DNA of 64,000 nucleotides from contig JAJRVV010000197.1 in assembly GCA_024277135.1 (NCBI GenBank), forward strand, positions 18,572 through 82,571, in the 5' to 3' direction. This document shows, one piece after another, positions 43,863-54,009 of the stretch (position 1 is its first letter; each line of letters opens with the position of its first letter). The notes under the pieces are model-generated. The model was not told where the DNA came from. It did no database searches and saw nothing but the letters and a program-made list of their open reading frames with translations. Origin of the DNA: Chloroflexota bacterium (GTDB taxonomy: Bacteria; Chloroflexota; Anaerolineae; Promineifilales; Promineifilaceae). Both the position numbers and the translations under genes were made by a program.

Positions 43863-45101
43863 ATGCGTATTTTATTTCTCACCCAAATCATCCCCTATCC
43901 GCCCAATGCCGGGCCGCGAGTGAAGACGTGGCATGTGCTGCGCTACCTGGCGCAGCGGGGGCACGAGGTGACGTTGGCCTCGTTTGTCCGCCCGGAAGAG
44001 GTGGAATTTGTGCCGGTGTTGGAACGGATGTGTACGGCCGTCCACACCGTACCCATCCAGCGTTCTCGTGTGGCTGATGTCAGATATTGGCTGAAGAGTC
44101 ATGTGACGGGACGGCCGTTCCTCATCGAGCGGGATGATCTGGCGCAGATGCGGCAGTTGGTACGCAGTTTGCTGGCGGTACACTCGTTTGACGTGGTTCA
44201 TGCCGACCAGTTGACGATGACCCAATTTGCCCTAGATGTAAAAAAAGGGGTGGGGGGGCGACGGCCGTTCACCATTTTCGACGCCCATAACGCTACCTGG
44301 ACCATTTCATCGCGGATGGCGGACAATGCGCCCTGGTTTCTAAAGCTGGTTTTGCGGCTGGAAACGGCGCGGATCAAACGGTATGAGGCGATGCTGGTGG
44401 AGAAACTGGATCACACGATGGTGGTGATTGAACCGGATCGAGGGGCGCTGTTGGCCGGGGCGAAAAACGGCCAGGCGGCGGATTTGGCCGACCGCATCAG
44501 CGCCATTCCTATTGCCGTAGACACGCAAAAATTGCGGCCCACCCGGCGGCAGTCAGGCAGCGCCAACATCCTGACGATGGGATCGCTCCATTACCCGCCC
44601 AATGCCGACGGCGTACGCTGGTTTTTGCGGGAGATATTTCCTCTCGTTTTGGCCGATGCGCCGGAAGCGACGTTGACGGTGGCGGGCAAAAATCCGCCGC
44701 CTGATTTTGCCGAAATCGCCGCTCAATACCCGGATCAGATCAGGCTGACCGGCTATGTGCCTGATTTGCAGCCGTACATGGACGCGGCGGCGTTGATGGT
44801 GGTGCCGGTGCGGGCGGGCAGCGGCATGAGGGTGCGCCTGCTGGAGGCGTTTGCCCGGGCCATGCCGGCCGTCACCACCACCATCGGTCTGGAAGGGATT
44901 GAAGCCGCGCACGAGGAACATATTTTGATTGCGGATGATCCGGCGGACTTTGCCTGGCAAACGGTGCGGCTGCTGCGGGATCAGGATTTGCAGGACAGGT
45001 TGGCGCGGAACGGCCGTCTACTGGCCGAATCCCGATACGATTGGCGGGTGGCGCTACAAAAAATGGATGCTGTTTTTGAATTGGCAGCCAGGCAAAAATA
45101 A
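43863..45101 (+). CDS. glycosyltransferase family 4
   Basis: MRILFLTQIIPYPPNAGPRVKTWHVLRYLAQRGHEVTLASF, ILTMGSLHYPPNADGVRWFLREIFPLV, LMVVPVRAGSGMRVRLLEAFARAMPAVTT. Confidence 0.9.
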   Translation: MRILFLTQIIPYPPNAGPRVKTWHVLRYLAQRGHEVTLASFVRPEEVEFVPVLERMCTAVHTVPIQRSRVADVRYWLKSHVTGRPFLIERDDLAQMRQLVRSLLAVHSFDVVHADQLTMTQFALDVKKGVGGRRPFTIFDAHNATWTISSRMADNAPWFLKLVLRLETARIKRYEAMLVEKLDHTMVVIEPDRGALLAGAKNGQAADLADRISAIPIAVDTQKLRPTRRQSGSANILTMGSLHYPPNADGVRWFLREIFPLVLADAPEATLTVAGKNPPPDFAEIAAQYPDQIRLTGYVPDLQPYMDAAALMVVPVRAGSGMRVRLLEAFARAMPAVTTTIGLEGIEAAHEEHILIADDPADFAWQTVRLLRDQDLQDRLARNGRLLAESRYDWRVALQKMDAVFELAARQK

Positions 45102-45127
45102 TCACGGCCTCTTGAGGAGAATACAAC

Positions 45128-46495
45128 GTGGAGCAAGGCAGCTTGATGGGACGGGGCAGGTCGAAACGATTGCTGACAATCATTCTCGTTTTTTCGGTGA
45201 TTTTTCGGATGGGGGCGGCTTTTTACCTGGGAAACGCGGCACGGCCGTTGCCCGGCATTTTTGATCAGGTTTCTTATCATAATCTGGCTTTGCGCTTGCT
45301 GGATGGATTTGGCTTTTCCTTTGACCGGTTGTGGTGGCCGGCGACGCGGGCCAATGAACCGACGGCGCATTGGTCATATTTGTACACGTTGTATTTGGCG
45401 GCCGTTTATTTCGTGAGCGGCCGTTCTGTGTTGATCGCGCGGCTTTTACAGGCGGTCGGCGTCGGTATTCTCATGCCCTGGCTGGTGTACCGGCTGGCCG
45501 TCAAGACCTTTGCCCACGACGCATCTGCCAGCCCACTGGCCGGCCGTCTGGGCGTGACGCGGGCGGAGTTGATTGGCCTGCTGGCGGCGGCGATTGCGGC
45601 GATTTATGTGTATTTTGTTTACTATGCCGCGGCGCTGATCACGGAGAGTTTTTATATCACGGCGATTTTGTGGGCGTTTGATGTGGCGATTGGGATGACG
45701 CGGGCGGAACGGCCGTCCTGGGGGCAGTGGGTTCAATTGGGGTTGGCGGTGGGCACGGCTGTGCTGCTGCGCCAATTATTTCTCTTGTTCATCCCCTTCC
45801 TTTTCCTCTGGATTTACTGGTCTGCCCGGCCCCGGTTAATCCGGTTTGCCTTGCCGTCAGTTTTGCTAGTCATCATGATCCTGCCCTTCACCTGGCGCAA
45901 CTATCAGGCATTTGACCGCTTTGTGCTGTTAAATACCAACGCCGGATACGCTTTCTACTGGGGCAATCATCCCATTCACGGCACCCAATTCATCCCCATC
46001 CTGCCCGCCGAAGTGGGATCGTATTACCGCCTTTTGCCAGAAGATTTGCTGGCGCAAAACCTCAGCGAAGCGGAATTAGATTCGGCGCTCTTGGAACGAG
46101 CCTTTGGCTTTATTCAGGACGATCCGGGCCGGTATATTTTGTTGTCCCTTAGCCGGTTTGGCCCTTACTTCCAGTTTTGGCCGACGGCCGATTCCAGCAC
46201 GATTAGCAACATTTCTCGGATTTTGAGCTTTGGCCTTTTCCTGCCTTTCATGGTTTATGGATTGGTTCTCGTGATCCGCACCGGGTTTGGCACGCTCAAA
46301 GCCTTTCTTGTTTCTCCCATCGCCTTGTTTATGCTTTTCATGCTGGTCTACACCGGCATTCACGTCCTGACCTGGACGTTAATCCGTTATCGGCTCCCCA
46401 TTGATGCGCTGCTGATCATTTTTGCCGGCGCGGCTCTGCTGGATTTGGCCGAGCGATTTATCTGGCGCACACGTCCCCAAACAAAAACAGCCTAA
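45128..46495 (+). CDS. ArnT/PMT-like (GT39-type) membrane protein
   Basis: Multi-TM; FDQVSYHNLALRLLDGFGFSFDRLWWPATRANEPTAHWSYLYTLYLAAVYFVSG; GYAFYWGNHPIHGTQFIPI. Confidence 0.75.
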   Translation: MEQGSLMGRGRSKRLLTIILVFSVIFRMGAAFYLGNAARPLPGIFDQVSYHNLALRLLDGFGFSFDRLWWPATRANEPTAHWSYLYTLYLAAVYFVSGRSVLIARLLQAVGVGILMPWLVYRLAVKTFAHDASASPLAGRLGVTRAELIGLLAAAIAAIYVYFVYYAAALITESFYITAILWAFDVAIGMTRAERPSWGQWVQLGLAVGTAVLLRQLFLLFIPFLFLWIYWSARPRLIRFALPSVLLVIMILPFTWRNYQAFDRFVLLNTNAGYAFYWGNHPIHGTQFIPILPAEVGSYYRLLPEDLLAQNLSEAELDSALLERAFGFIQDDPGRYILLSLSRFGPYFQFWPTADSSTISNISRILSFGLFLPFMVYGLVLVIRTGFGTLKAFLVSPIALFMLFMLVYTGIHVLTWTLIRYRLPIDALLIIFAGAALLDLAERFIWRTRPQTKTA

Positions 46496-46500
46496 AAAAA

Positions 46501-46531
46501 GCAGAAGGCAGAAAGTGGCAGGCAGAAAAGG
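46501..46531. repeat. ggcagaa low-complexity repeat
   Basis: gcagaaggcagaaagtggcaggcagaaaagg. Confidence 0.55.
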
Positions 46532-46789
46532 AGCGCCGGTTCCCCATTTTCCCGATCGCTGACGTAAGGCAGTTAGTAAGCTTTTTTGGCTACTATTTGC
46601 CCTATAAATTGGTGCGTTTGGCTGTTTGATTAGGCAGGCTCACTACTCCCTTCGATTACCCGGCGGGGCCTCTATTTTGGGAAGTGTTGAAAATAGTGAG
46701 GATGAAATCGAATCCAAATTGAGGGAAACCTGTTTGGTTTATGCTGACGCCTGGACGGTTGATTGTTGTTTTGACTCACCACACATTTT

Positions 46790-48019
46790 ATGGACATTCT
46801 CTTTGTCGTTCCCTATGCGCCCAATCTGGTGCGCACTCGCTCTTATAACCTGATTCGCGCTTTGTCCCGGCGGGACAACCGGGTGACGGTGCTGACGCTG
46901 TGGACGAATGAACAAGAAAAAGCAGACCTGGAGCGGCTGCGTCAGGATGTTTATCAGGTGACGGCGATGCCGATGCCGGTTTGGCGTTCGTTGTGGAATT
47001 GCATCCGGGCGCTGCCTTCTTCAATCCCTTTGCAAAGCGTGTTTTCCTGGCGGTCGGATTTGTTAGAGAGTTTGAACGGCCGTCTCTCGCCCGAATTTGA
47101 TGTGGTACATGTGGAGCATTTGCGCGGTTCTCGATATGGCCTGCACTTGAAGCGGCACGGCCGTCTACCGGTGGTGTGGGACAGCGTAGACTGCATCACC
47201 CATTTATTCCGCCAATCGGCCAGCCAAAGCAAAAGCCTGGTTGGGCGCTGGCGTTCCCGCTTTGAGTTGATGCGCACCGAAAAGTATGAAGGTTTTTTGC
47301 GGGATCAATTTGATCATGTGCTGGTCACTTCCCCGGTTGACCGGCAGATATTGAGCCAGCTAGGCGAGAATGGACAGACCCGGCGGCCCCCGGTTTCGGT
47401 GCTGCGCAACGGGGTGGATTTGTCTTATTTCAGGCCAGACCCAACGGCCGTGAGCGAACCCGACACGCTCGTCATCAGTGGCAAAATGAGCTACCATGCC
47501 AACATCACCATGACGCTGCATCTGGTCGAAGACATCATTCCTTTAGTGTGGCAGGCCCGTCCTGATGTCAAGTTGTGGGTTGTGGGCAAAGACCCGGCGC
47601 GAGAAATTCAAGCCCTGGCCCAGAATCCGGCCATCACCGTGACCGGTACGGTGCCTGATTTACGGCCGTATCTGCGCCGGGCCACCATCGCCGTTTCCCC
47701 TATGGCCTATGGCGCCGGGATTCAAAACAAGGTGTTGGAAGCGATGGCGTGCGGCCAGCCGGTGGTGACGACGCCGCAGGCGGTTTCGGCGTTGGAGATT
47801 GTGCCGGGGCAAGATGTGGTGGTGGCCGAGGAGAACGGCCGTTTTGCCGACGCCATCCTGTCTCTGCTGGCGGATCCCGCCCAACAACGCCAGATTGGTC
47901 AGGCGGGGTTGGCGTATGTGCAGCAACATCATGATTGGGACGGCATTGCCGCTCAATTGGAGACGATATACCAACAAGCGATTGCGGATTTCCCGGCCAT
48001 GAGGTCGTATGAAAGATAG
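46790..48019 (+). CDS. glycosyltransferase family 4
   Basis: MDILFVVPYAPNLVRTRSYNLIRALSRR, PDTLVISGKMSYHANITMTLHLVEDIIPLVW, ATIAVSPMAYGAGIQNKVLEAMACGQPVVTTPQAV. Confidence 0.9.
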   Translation: MDILFVVPYAPNLVRTRSYNLIRALSRRDNRVTVLTLWTNEQEKADLERLRQDVYQVTAMPMPVWRSLWNCIRALPSSIPLQSVFSWRSDLLESLNGRLSPEFDVVHVEHLRGSRYGLHLKRHGRLPVVWDSVDCITHLFRQSASQSKSLVGRWRSRFELMRTEKYEGFLRDQFDHVLVTSPVDRQILSQLGENGQTRRPPVSVLRNGVDLSYFRPDPTAVSEPDTLVISGKMSYHANITMTLHLVEDIIPLVWQARPDVKLWVVGKDPAREIQALAQNPAITVTGTVPDLRPYLRRATIAVSPMAYGAGIQNKVLEAMACGQPVVTTPQAVSALEIVPGQDVVVAEENGRFADAILSLLADPAQQRQIGQAGLAYVQQHHDWDGIAAQLETIYQQAIADFPAMRSYER

Positions 48020-48100
48020 TAGTTTGCATCAAAATACGGCCGTGGAGTCAACCCATCTATTTTCTCCTGCCTTCACCGCCGCCAACCTGGAGAAAACCCC

Positions 48101-49078
48101 ATGATCATCGTCCAAACCCCTTTGCGCGTCAGCCTGTTCGGCGGCGGCACCGATTTCCCTTCTTACTATCGGGAACATGGTGGCTGCGTGTTAACCACTG
48201 CCATTGACAAATACATATTCGTCACCATCAAAGAGCGGTTCGATGACAAGCTGCGCGTGGGCTGGACGCGAACCGAAATGGTAGATTCGGTTGACGAGAT
48301 TCAGCACGAACTCATTCGGGAAGCATTTATCAAAACCGGCATCAAGGACGGGGTGGAAATCACCACAATGGGGGATATCCCATCAGCTGGTTCTGGTCTT
48401 GGTTCCTCCAGCACGGTGACGGTGGGAGCGCTTCACGCCATGTATGCTTTACGCCGGGAATTGGTGTTGTCGCAACGACTGGCTCAGGAGGCGTGTGAAA
48501 TTGAAATTGATGTTCTGGGCAAGCCAATCGGCATCCAGGATCAATACATTGCCGCCTACGGCGGACTGCGTTTAATGGAGTTTCACCCTGATGATTCAGT
48601 TTCGGTTCATTCAGTCTCGTTAGACGGCCGTACCCTGCGCCGCCTCAACGATAACCTCCTGCTTTTCTACACCGGCGTTACCCGCAAATCCGACGATATC
48701 CTGGCCGAACAAAAATCAAATATTCACGACCGCATCGCCATCTTGGGCGATATGAAAGAAATCGCGTGTACAGCGTACCAAGAATTACAAAATGGCAATG
48801 TAGACGCCATCGGCGAATTGCTCCATGAGAGCTGGCAGCTTAAGAAAAAACTGGCCAGCAAAATCAGTAATGGCTACCTCAACGACCTGTATGAAACCGC
48901 TTTGGCGGCCGGCGCATCAGGCGGCAAAATCTCTGGGGCCGGCGGCGGCGGTTTCTTGCTGCTCTATTGTCCCAACGGCAGCCAAGAAGTGGTGCGGGAT
49001 GCCCTGAACCATTTGCAAGAACTGCCTTTTAAGCTCGGCCAGGACGGGAGCAAAGTCATTTTCGATTACAACAGGTAG
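48101..49078 (+). CDS. hddA: GHMP kinase, D-glycero-D-manno-heptose 7-phosphate kinase-like
   Basis: [79 protein letters not shown]. Confidence 0.8.
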   Translation: MIIVQTPLRVSLFGGGTDFPSYYREHGGCVLTTAIDKYIFVTIKERFDDKLRVGWTRTEMVDSVDEIQHELIREAFIKTGIKDGVEITTMGDIPSAGSGLGSSSTVTVGALHAMYALRRELVLSQRLAQEACEIEIDVLGKPIGIQDQYIAAYGGLRLMEFHPDDSVSVHSVSLDGRTLRRLNDNLLLFYTGVTRKSDDILAEQKSNIHDRIAILGDMKEIACTAYQELQNGNVDAIGELLHESWQLKKKLASKISNGYLNDLYETALAAGASGGKISGAGGGGFLLLYCPNGSQEVVRDALNHLQELPFKLGQDGSKVIFDYNR

Positions 49079-49185
49079 AACATCATTTTCCTGAGAATCG
49101 CCAGTTTCTGGGAAAACAAACAGCTTCATGTTAATGGTAAGGTAGCTCTGGTTCAATAGGTGGTATCCTTTTGAGAGGCATAACA

Positions 49186-49746
49186 ATGACGCGGGCCAAT
49201 AATTATATTCAGGAACTCAAATACACGCTCGACCAGTTAGACGAAAAAGCCATTGAAGCCACAATTACGTTATTACATCAGGCGCGTGTGGAAAAGCGAC
49301 AGATATTTATCATGGGCAATGGCGGCAGCGCCTCCACGGCGTCTCATTTTGTGTGCGACCTGGCCAAAAACACCCGCTGGCCGGATTGGCCCCACTTTCG
49401 TGTGATTGGGCTGGCCGATAATATGGCGATCTTATCCGCGTATGCCAATGATGAAGGCTATGAGAATGTTTTTGCCGCCCAGTTAGCCAATCTGGTACAG
49501 CCCGATGATGTGGTGATCGGTATTTCTACCAGCGGCAAATCCCCCAATGTGCTGCGGGGTATTGAATTGGCAAATGAAAAAGGCGCCAAGACAGTTGGGT
49601 TCACCGGGTTTGATGCGGGTCAATTGGGCGATATGGTAGACTATCAGTTACATGTACCCAGTCATTGCATCGAACATGTTGAAGATATTCACTTGATGTT
49701 AGAACACCTCATCACAAAAGCATTGCGGGAAATGGTGAAAAATTAG
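49186..49746 (+). CDS. gmhA: SIS-domain phosphoheptose isomerase
   Basis: [60 protein letters not shown]; adjacent to heptose kinase. Start at MTRANNYI. Confidence 0.8.
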   Translation: MTRANNYIQELKYTLDQLDEKAIEATITLLHQARVEKRQIFIMGNGGSASTASHFVCDLAKNTRWPDWPHFRVIGLADNMAILSAYANDEGYENVFAAQLANLVQPDDVVIGISTSGKSPNVLRGIELANEKGAKTVGFTGFDAGQLGDMVDYQLHVPSHCIEHVEDIHLMLEHLITKALREMVKN

Positions 49747-49782
49747 TTGTCAATTGCAATTTTCAATTGTCAATTATTGATT
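49745..49782. repeat. caattgt low-complexity intergenic repeat
   Basis: agttgtcaattgcaattttcaattgtcaattattgatt. Confidence 0.75.
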
Positions 49783-49787
49783 GAGAA

Positions 49788-51434
49788 ATGGAATTAGAAA
49801 TTCGTGAATACCTGGCCCCGTTGCGAAAATGGTGGCGGCTGATTTTGGTGACGACGGCGATTGCGGCCGTTTCCAGTTATTTTGCTACCCGTCAGCAAAC
49901 GCCCGTGTACCGATCTTCAACCACCCTGATGGTGGGGAGCGCCATCGAAAACCCGAACCCCTCCAGTGTGGAATTCTCCACCACACGACAGTTAGCATCT
50001 TTTTATGTGGACATAGCCAAGCGGCTGTCGGTGCGGCAAGATGTGATGGATGCGTTGGGACTTACCTGGCTGCCAGAAATAACGGTGCGTCAGTTGAATG
50101 ATACCAATTTGATTGATGTGGTGGTGTTGGCCCCTGATCCGATGATTGCACAGGCGGTGGCCGCCGAATTGGCCCGGCAAATGGTGCTGCGCAGCCCCAC
50201 TGCTGAGGAAGAGGATACCACCTTCGTTAATGATCTGTTGAGCAATTACGAAGCCCAAATTACAGAAACACGGGCCGAAATTGAAGCCCGGCAAGAGGAG
50301 TTGGGCGCGGCGGTAGGCGCCCGCGAAATCGCCCAAATTCAGGGAGATATTGATGCGCTGGAAAGTACGCTGCAAACGTTGCTGACCAATTATTCTAATT
50401 TGCGTAGCAGCACCCAGCGCGGCGCTACCAACACCATCCGTATTATTGAACCCGCTTCGGAACCTCGCAGCCCCAGCACGCCGAACAACATAGTTACGGT
50501 GCTCACGGCCGCAGGGATTGGATTTGTTTTGTCGGCGTCGGCGGCGTATGTTTTGGAATATCTCGATGATTCGATAAAAACGCCCAACAGCGCCACCCGC
50601 TTGACCGGACTGCCCACTTTGACCGGCATTGCCACGATTGAGGGCAGCGATAAATTAGTGACGATTAGCGAACCCCGCTCGCCTACGTCGGAAGCCTTTC
50701 GCGTGCTGCGAACGGCGATTCAATTTTCAGACGTGGAGTCAAATAAGCGGGTGCTACTGGTGACCAGCCCGATTCCTGGCGATGGCAAAAGCACCACGGC
50801 CTCAAACTTGGCAGTGGTCTTGGCTCAGGCGGGGCATCATGTGCTGCTGGTGGATACGGATTTGCGACGGCCGTCCCTCCACCGTATTTTTAGCTTGTCC
50901 AACAAACGGGGATTGACCAGTTTGCTGCTGGCGTTGGGTCAGGATGACGATACGGGCGATATGCGCGGTTTAGTCACCGACACCGCCCAAACGACGCAGG
51001 TAGAAGGGCTGCGCGTGTTGGCTTGCGGCCCTGTTCCCCCCAATCCATCTGAGTTATTGGGCTCCCCTAAAATGCAACGGTTGCTCCAGTTGTTAGCCGG
51101 CCAGTTTGATTATGTGATTCTGGACAGTTCGCCCACTTTGTCAGTGACGGATGCGACCGTTCTCAGCACCCAGGCTGATGGCACGATTCTGGTCATTCGG
51201 GCCAACAAGAGTCGCAAAGATCATGTGCGTCAGGCGATAGGGCGACTGCAAGAGGTGAATGCCACCATGATTGGGCTGGCGCTTAACTCACTGGCTCCGG
51301 GAACAGAAGGGTATGGGGCGTATTATTACTACCAAGACCCGTATTATGCTTATGGGGAGGAAGGGGAACCGGCCGAAGCGGATAAACCAGTGGGCAAACT
51401 GCGCAAGCGGCTGCAGCGGAAACCAGCCGCCTGA
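49788..51434 (+). CDS. polysaccharide co-polymerase/BY-kinase (Wzz domain + CpsD/CapB-like tyrosine autokinase)
   Basis: ELEIREYLAPLRKWWRLILVTTAIAAVSSYFAT, VTSPIPGDGKSTTASNLAVVLAQAGHHVLLVDTDLRRPSLHRIF, FDYVILDSSPTLSVTDA; tail GYGAYYYYQDPYYAYGEEG. Confidence 0.92.
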   Translation: MELEIREYLAPLRKWWRLILVTTAIAAVSSYFATRQQTPVYRSSTTLMVGSAIENPNPSSVEFSTTRQLASFYVDIAKRLSVRQDVMDALGLTWLPEITVRQLNDTNLIDVVVLAPDPMIAQAVAAELARQMVLRSPTAEEEDTTFVNDLLSNYEAQITETRAEIEARQEELGAAVGAREIAQIQGDIDALESTLQTLLTNYSNLRSSTQRGATNTIRIIEPASEPRSPSTPNNIVTVLTAAGIGFVLSASAAYVLEYLDDSIKTPNSATRLTGLPTLTGIATIEGSDKLVTISEPRSPTSEAFRVLRTAIQFSDVESNKRVLLVTSPIPGDGKSTTASNLAVVLAQAGHHVLLVDTDLRRPSLHRIFSLSNKRGLTSLLLALGQDDDTGDMRGLVTDTAQTTQVEGLRVLACGPVPPNPSELLGSPKMQRLLQLLAGQFDYVILDSSPTLSVTDATVLSTQADGTILVIRANKSRKDHVRQAIGRLQEVNATMIGLALNSLAPGTEGYGAYYYYQDPYYAYGEEGEPAEADKPVGKLRKRLQRKPAA

Positions 51435-51989
51435 TCAATCGGAGCCGAACACCGCCGAAAGCGCATCGGCCAGGGTGTCATGCATGGCAAACGGCCGTAA
51501 CCCAACTACCTCTGGCATTGCCATCTGCGCCTCTCCCCGTCCCGTTCTCAATAAAATCACCTGCCTGACCCCGGCGGCTTGCCCGGCCGCCAGATCGGTT
51601 AGCGCATCCCCAATCATCACCGACTGACTTAGATCAATATCATGTTCCCTGGCGGCTTGCTGGAGTAGTCCCGGCATCGGTTTACGGCAGCGGCATTGAT
51701 CGTCGGGCGCGTGGGGGCATAGGTAGACGGCATCTACACGGCCGTTTCCCCGTTCAATTTCTGCTAGTAAGCGGTCGTTGACCATCTGCACCGTTTCCAA
51801 AGAGACGATGCCCCGGCCCACCGCCGACTGGTTGGTGACCATGATGATTTTGATGGGTAGATGCTGAATTTTAGCCAGGGCGGCGATGGCCTGGGGGAAA
51901 ATCGCCACATCTGCCCAGGAGCGGACGTAATTGGGGCGGTTTTCGATGATGACGCCGTCACGGTCGAGAAAAAGGGCGGGGATAGGCAT
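51435..51989 (-). CDS. gmhB: D-glycero-manno-heptose-1,7-bisphosphate 7-phosphatase-like HAD
   Basis: ALFLDRDGVIIENRPNYV, IIMVTNQSAVGRGIVS, LCPHAPDDQCRCRKPMPGLLQQAAREHDIDLSQSVMIGDALTDLAAGQAAG. Start at MPIPALFLD. Confidence 0.85.
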   Translation of the reverse strand: MPIPALFLDRDGVIIENRPNYVRSWADVAIFPQAIAALAKIQHLPIKIIMVTNQSAVGRGIVSLETVQMVNDRLLAEIERGNGRVDAVYLCPHAPDDQCRCRKPMPGLLQQAAREHDIDLSQSVMIGDALTDLAAGQAAGVRQVILLRTGRGEAQMAMPEVVGLRPFAMHDTLADALSAVFGSD

Positions 51990-51994
51990 AATAG

Positions 51995-52675
51995 TCAATT
52001 GCTCGCCAGGGGATGGATACATTGCGCATCATCATTGCGCGGATTGTTGACGTGGGCGCTGACGGGAAAAGCGGCCATTTTTTCGTCAGGATACGGCCGT
52101 AACAAATGGAGTCCCATCTCTGGATTGGGGCCGGGATGCAGCCACTCGTCAAAATCCGCCGGGGCGATGATGACCGGCATCCGGTTGTGAATGGGAGCCA
52201 TCAATTCATTGGGGCGCGTGGTCAAAATGGCGCAGGATTCAATCACGCTGCCATCGGCCGACTGCCAATGTTCCCATAATCCGGCAAGAGCGAAAGGACG
52301 GCCGTCCTGGGCGTGAATGTACATCGGTTGTTTACGGCCGTTCAGCTTTTGCCACTCATAAAATCCATCGGCCGGGATCAGGCAGCGGCGTCGTTTGAAC
52401 GCCGCCCGAAAGGAGGGCTTTTCGGCCACTGTCTCCGAACGGGCGTTGATGAGTCGGGAACCCATCTTCGGCTCTTTGGCCCAGGAGGGAACCAATCCCC
52501 AGGTCAGCCAGGTCAACTCACGCTCACCGGTTTGGCTCAGGCGCGCGGCCGTTACCGGCTGGGTGGGGGCGATGTTATATCGGGGGGCAAATGCTTCTTC
52601 GGGAAAGGGCTGGTCGAGGTCAAAAAGGGTCAACAAGGCGTCGCCGGGAGCAATCAAGGCAAAACGGCCGCACAT
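51995..52675 (-). CDS. SOS response-associated peptidase / HMCES (YedK-like)
   Basis: MCGRFALIAP, RYNIAPTQPVTA, WGLVPSWAKEPKMGSRLINARSETVAEKPSFRAAFKRRRCLIPADGFYEW. Confidence 0.93.
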   Translation of the reverse strand: MCGRFALIAPGDALLTLFDLDQPFPEEAFAPRYNIAPTQPVTAARLSQTGERELTWLTWGLVPSWAKEPKMGSRLINARSETVAEKPSFRAAFKRRRCLIPADGFYEWQKLNGRKQPMYIHAQDGRPFALAGLWEHWQSADGSVIESCAILTTRPNELMAPIHNRMPVIIAPADFDEWLHPGPNPEMGLHLLRPYPDEKMAAFPVSAHVNNPRNDDAQCIHPLASN

Positions 52676-52735
52676 GGTCTGTCTCCTTCTGTCTCAATCA
52701 AGGTGGGGGAGGTGGGATGATGCCAACAACAGCGA

Positions 52736-52936
52736 TCAATTCACCGGCCGTCGGCGGGCGCTGCAATCTGGATTGGTATTATTCTGATGTCGCCAAAAAT
52801 AAGATACCTTGCCGTTATTCATCGTGCGGCGGCTGCGCAACGTTAGCTCACCACCGCAAAATGGGCAGATGGCTTCTTTTGGAGCAGCTACCGAAGCTTT
52901 GATTTGTTTTCCATCCACTGTTTGCGCCGTTTTCAT
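52736..52936 (-). CDS. small zinc-ribbon-like protein, function unknown
   Basis: ICPFCGGELTLRSRRTMNNGKVSYFWRHQNNTNPDCSARRRP: CxxC plus downstream H/C. Confidence 0.45.
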   Translation of the reverse strand: MKTAQTVDGKQIKASVAAPKEAICPFCGGELTLRSRRTMNNGKVSYFWRHQNNTNPDCSARRRPVN

Positions 52937-53170
52937 ATCAGTTCCTTAAAAAAATGAGCGAAACTTCCCCAATTGCCAGCTTGAATATAGTTTACGCCAT
53001 TTTGAGTAAATTATCCATGCCAGTCTAGTGACTGATTAGGGGCAATCTTTCTTAAATTTTTAACATTCCAACAAATTCCTGAAGCCCCTTGAATTCCCGT
53101 TTGCGAACTTTCACTTCCCCTTGATACAATCACAGCAGACCCATTGTTAATAACCATCGAGGAGGAAGAT

Positions 53171-53938
53171 ATGGAATTGCAAGGACGGACGTTTATTGTT
53201 TCTGGCGGCAGTTCAGGCTTGGGCGCGGCCGTTGCCCGCCGCTTCGCCGGCGCGGGCGCCAATGTCGTCATCATGGATTTGAATGTGGAAGGCGGCGAAC
53301 AGGTTGCTGCCGAATTGGGCGATACGGCTCGTTTTACCCAGACTGATGTGACTAGTGAAGCGGATGTGCAGGCGGCGGTGGACACGGCCGTTTCCCAATT
53401 TGGCGGTTTACATGGCGCGGTCAACTGCGCCGGCATCGCCATCGCCGCCAAAGTGATCAGCAGCCGGGGCGTTCACGATCTCGATTGGTTCAGTAAGGTA
53501 ATCAGCGTCAACCTCGTCGGAAGTTTTAACGTCATCCGGCTGGCGGCGGCCAAAATGGCCGAAAATGAACCCGATGACGGCGGCGAACGGGGCGTCATCA
53601 TCAACACCGCTTCTGTGGCGGCGTTTGATGGCCAGATTGGGCAAGCGGCTTACGCCGCTTCCAAGGGAGGCATTGTGGGCATGACGCTGCCCATCGCCCG
53701 CGAATTGGCCCGGCATGGCATTCGTGTTGTCACCATCGCGCCCGGCATCTTCGACACGCCCATGTTAGCCGGTCTGCCGGAAAAAGCCCGCCTCTCATTG
53801 GGACAGCAAGTCCCCTTCCCATCTCGTCTGGGCAACCCCGACGAGTACGCCGCATTGGCCCAGCACATCGTCGAAAACAGGATGTTAAACGGCGAAGTCA
53901 TTCGGCTGGATGGGGCGATTCGGATGGCGCCGAAATAA
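53171..53938 (+). CDS. SDR-family NAD(P)-dependent oxidoreductase (type II 3-hydroxyacyl-CoA dehydrogenase-like)
   Basis: [80 protein letters not shown]; gaggagg RBS before MELQGR. Confidence 0.92.
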   Translation: MELQGRTFIVSGGSSGLGAAVARRFAGAGANVVIMDLNVEGGEQVAAELGDTARFTQTDVTSEADVQAAVDTAVSQFGGLHGAVNCAGIAIAAKVISSRGVHDLDWFSKVISVNLVGSFNVIRLAAAKMAENEPDDGGERGVIINTASVAAFDGQIGQAAYAASKGGIVGMTLPIARELARHGIRVVTIAPGIFDTPMLAGLPEKARLSLGQQVPFPSRLGNPDEYAALAQHIVENRMLNGEVIRLDGAIRMAPK

Positions 53939-54009
53939 GAGAAGGATGAATTATGAATTATGAAGGATGAAATGCCTGGTCAGCTGGTCATCTTCCCAAG
54001 GAGTGAGCG

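Noticed and set aside
46626-46853. 75-aa ORF MIRQAHYSLRLPGG... upstream of a GT4 gene
   Set aside because: No recognisable motif and overlaps the GT4 start; treated as leader/intergenic.
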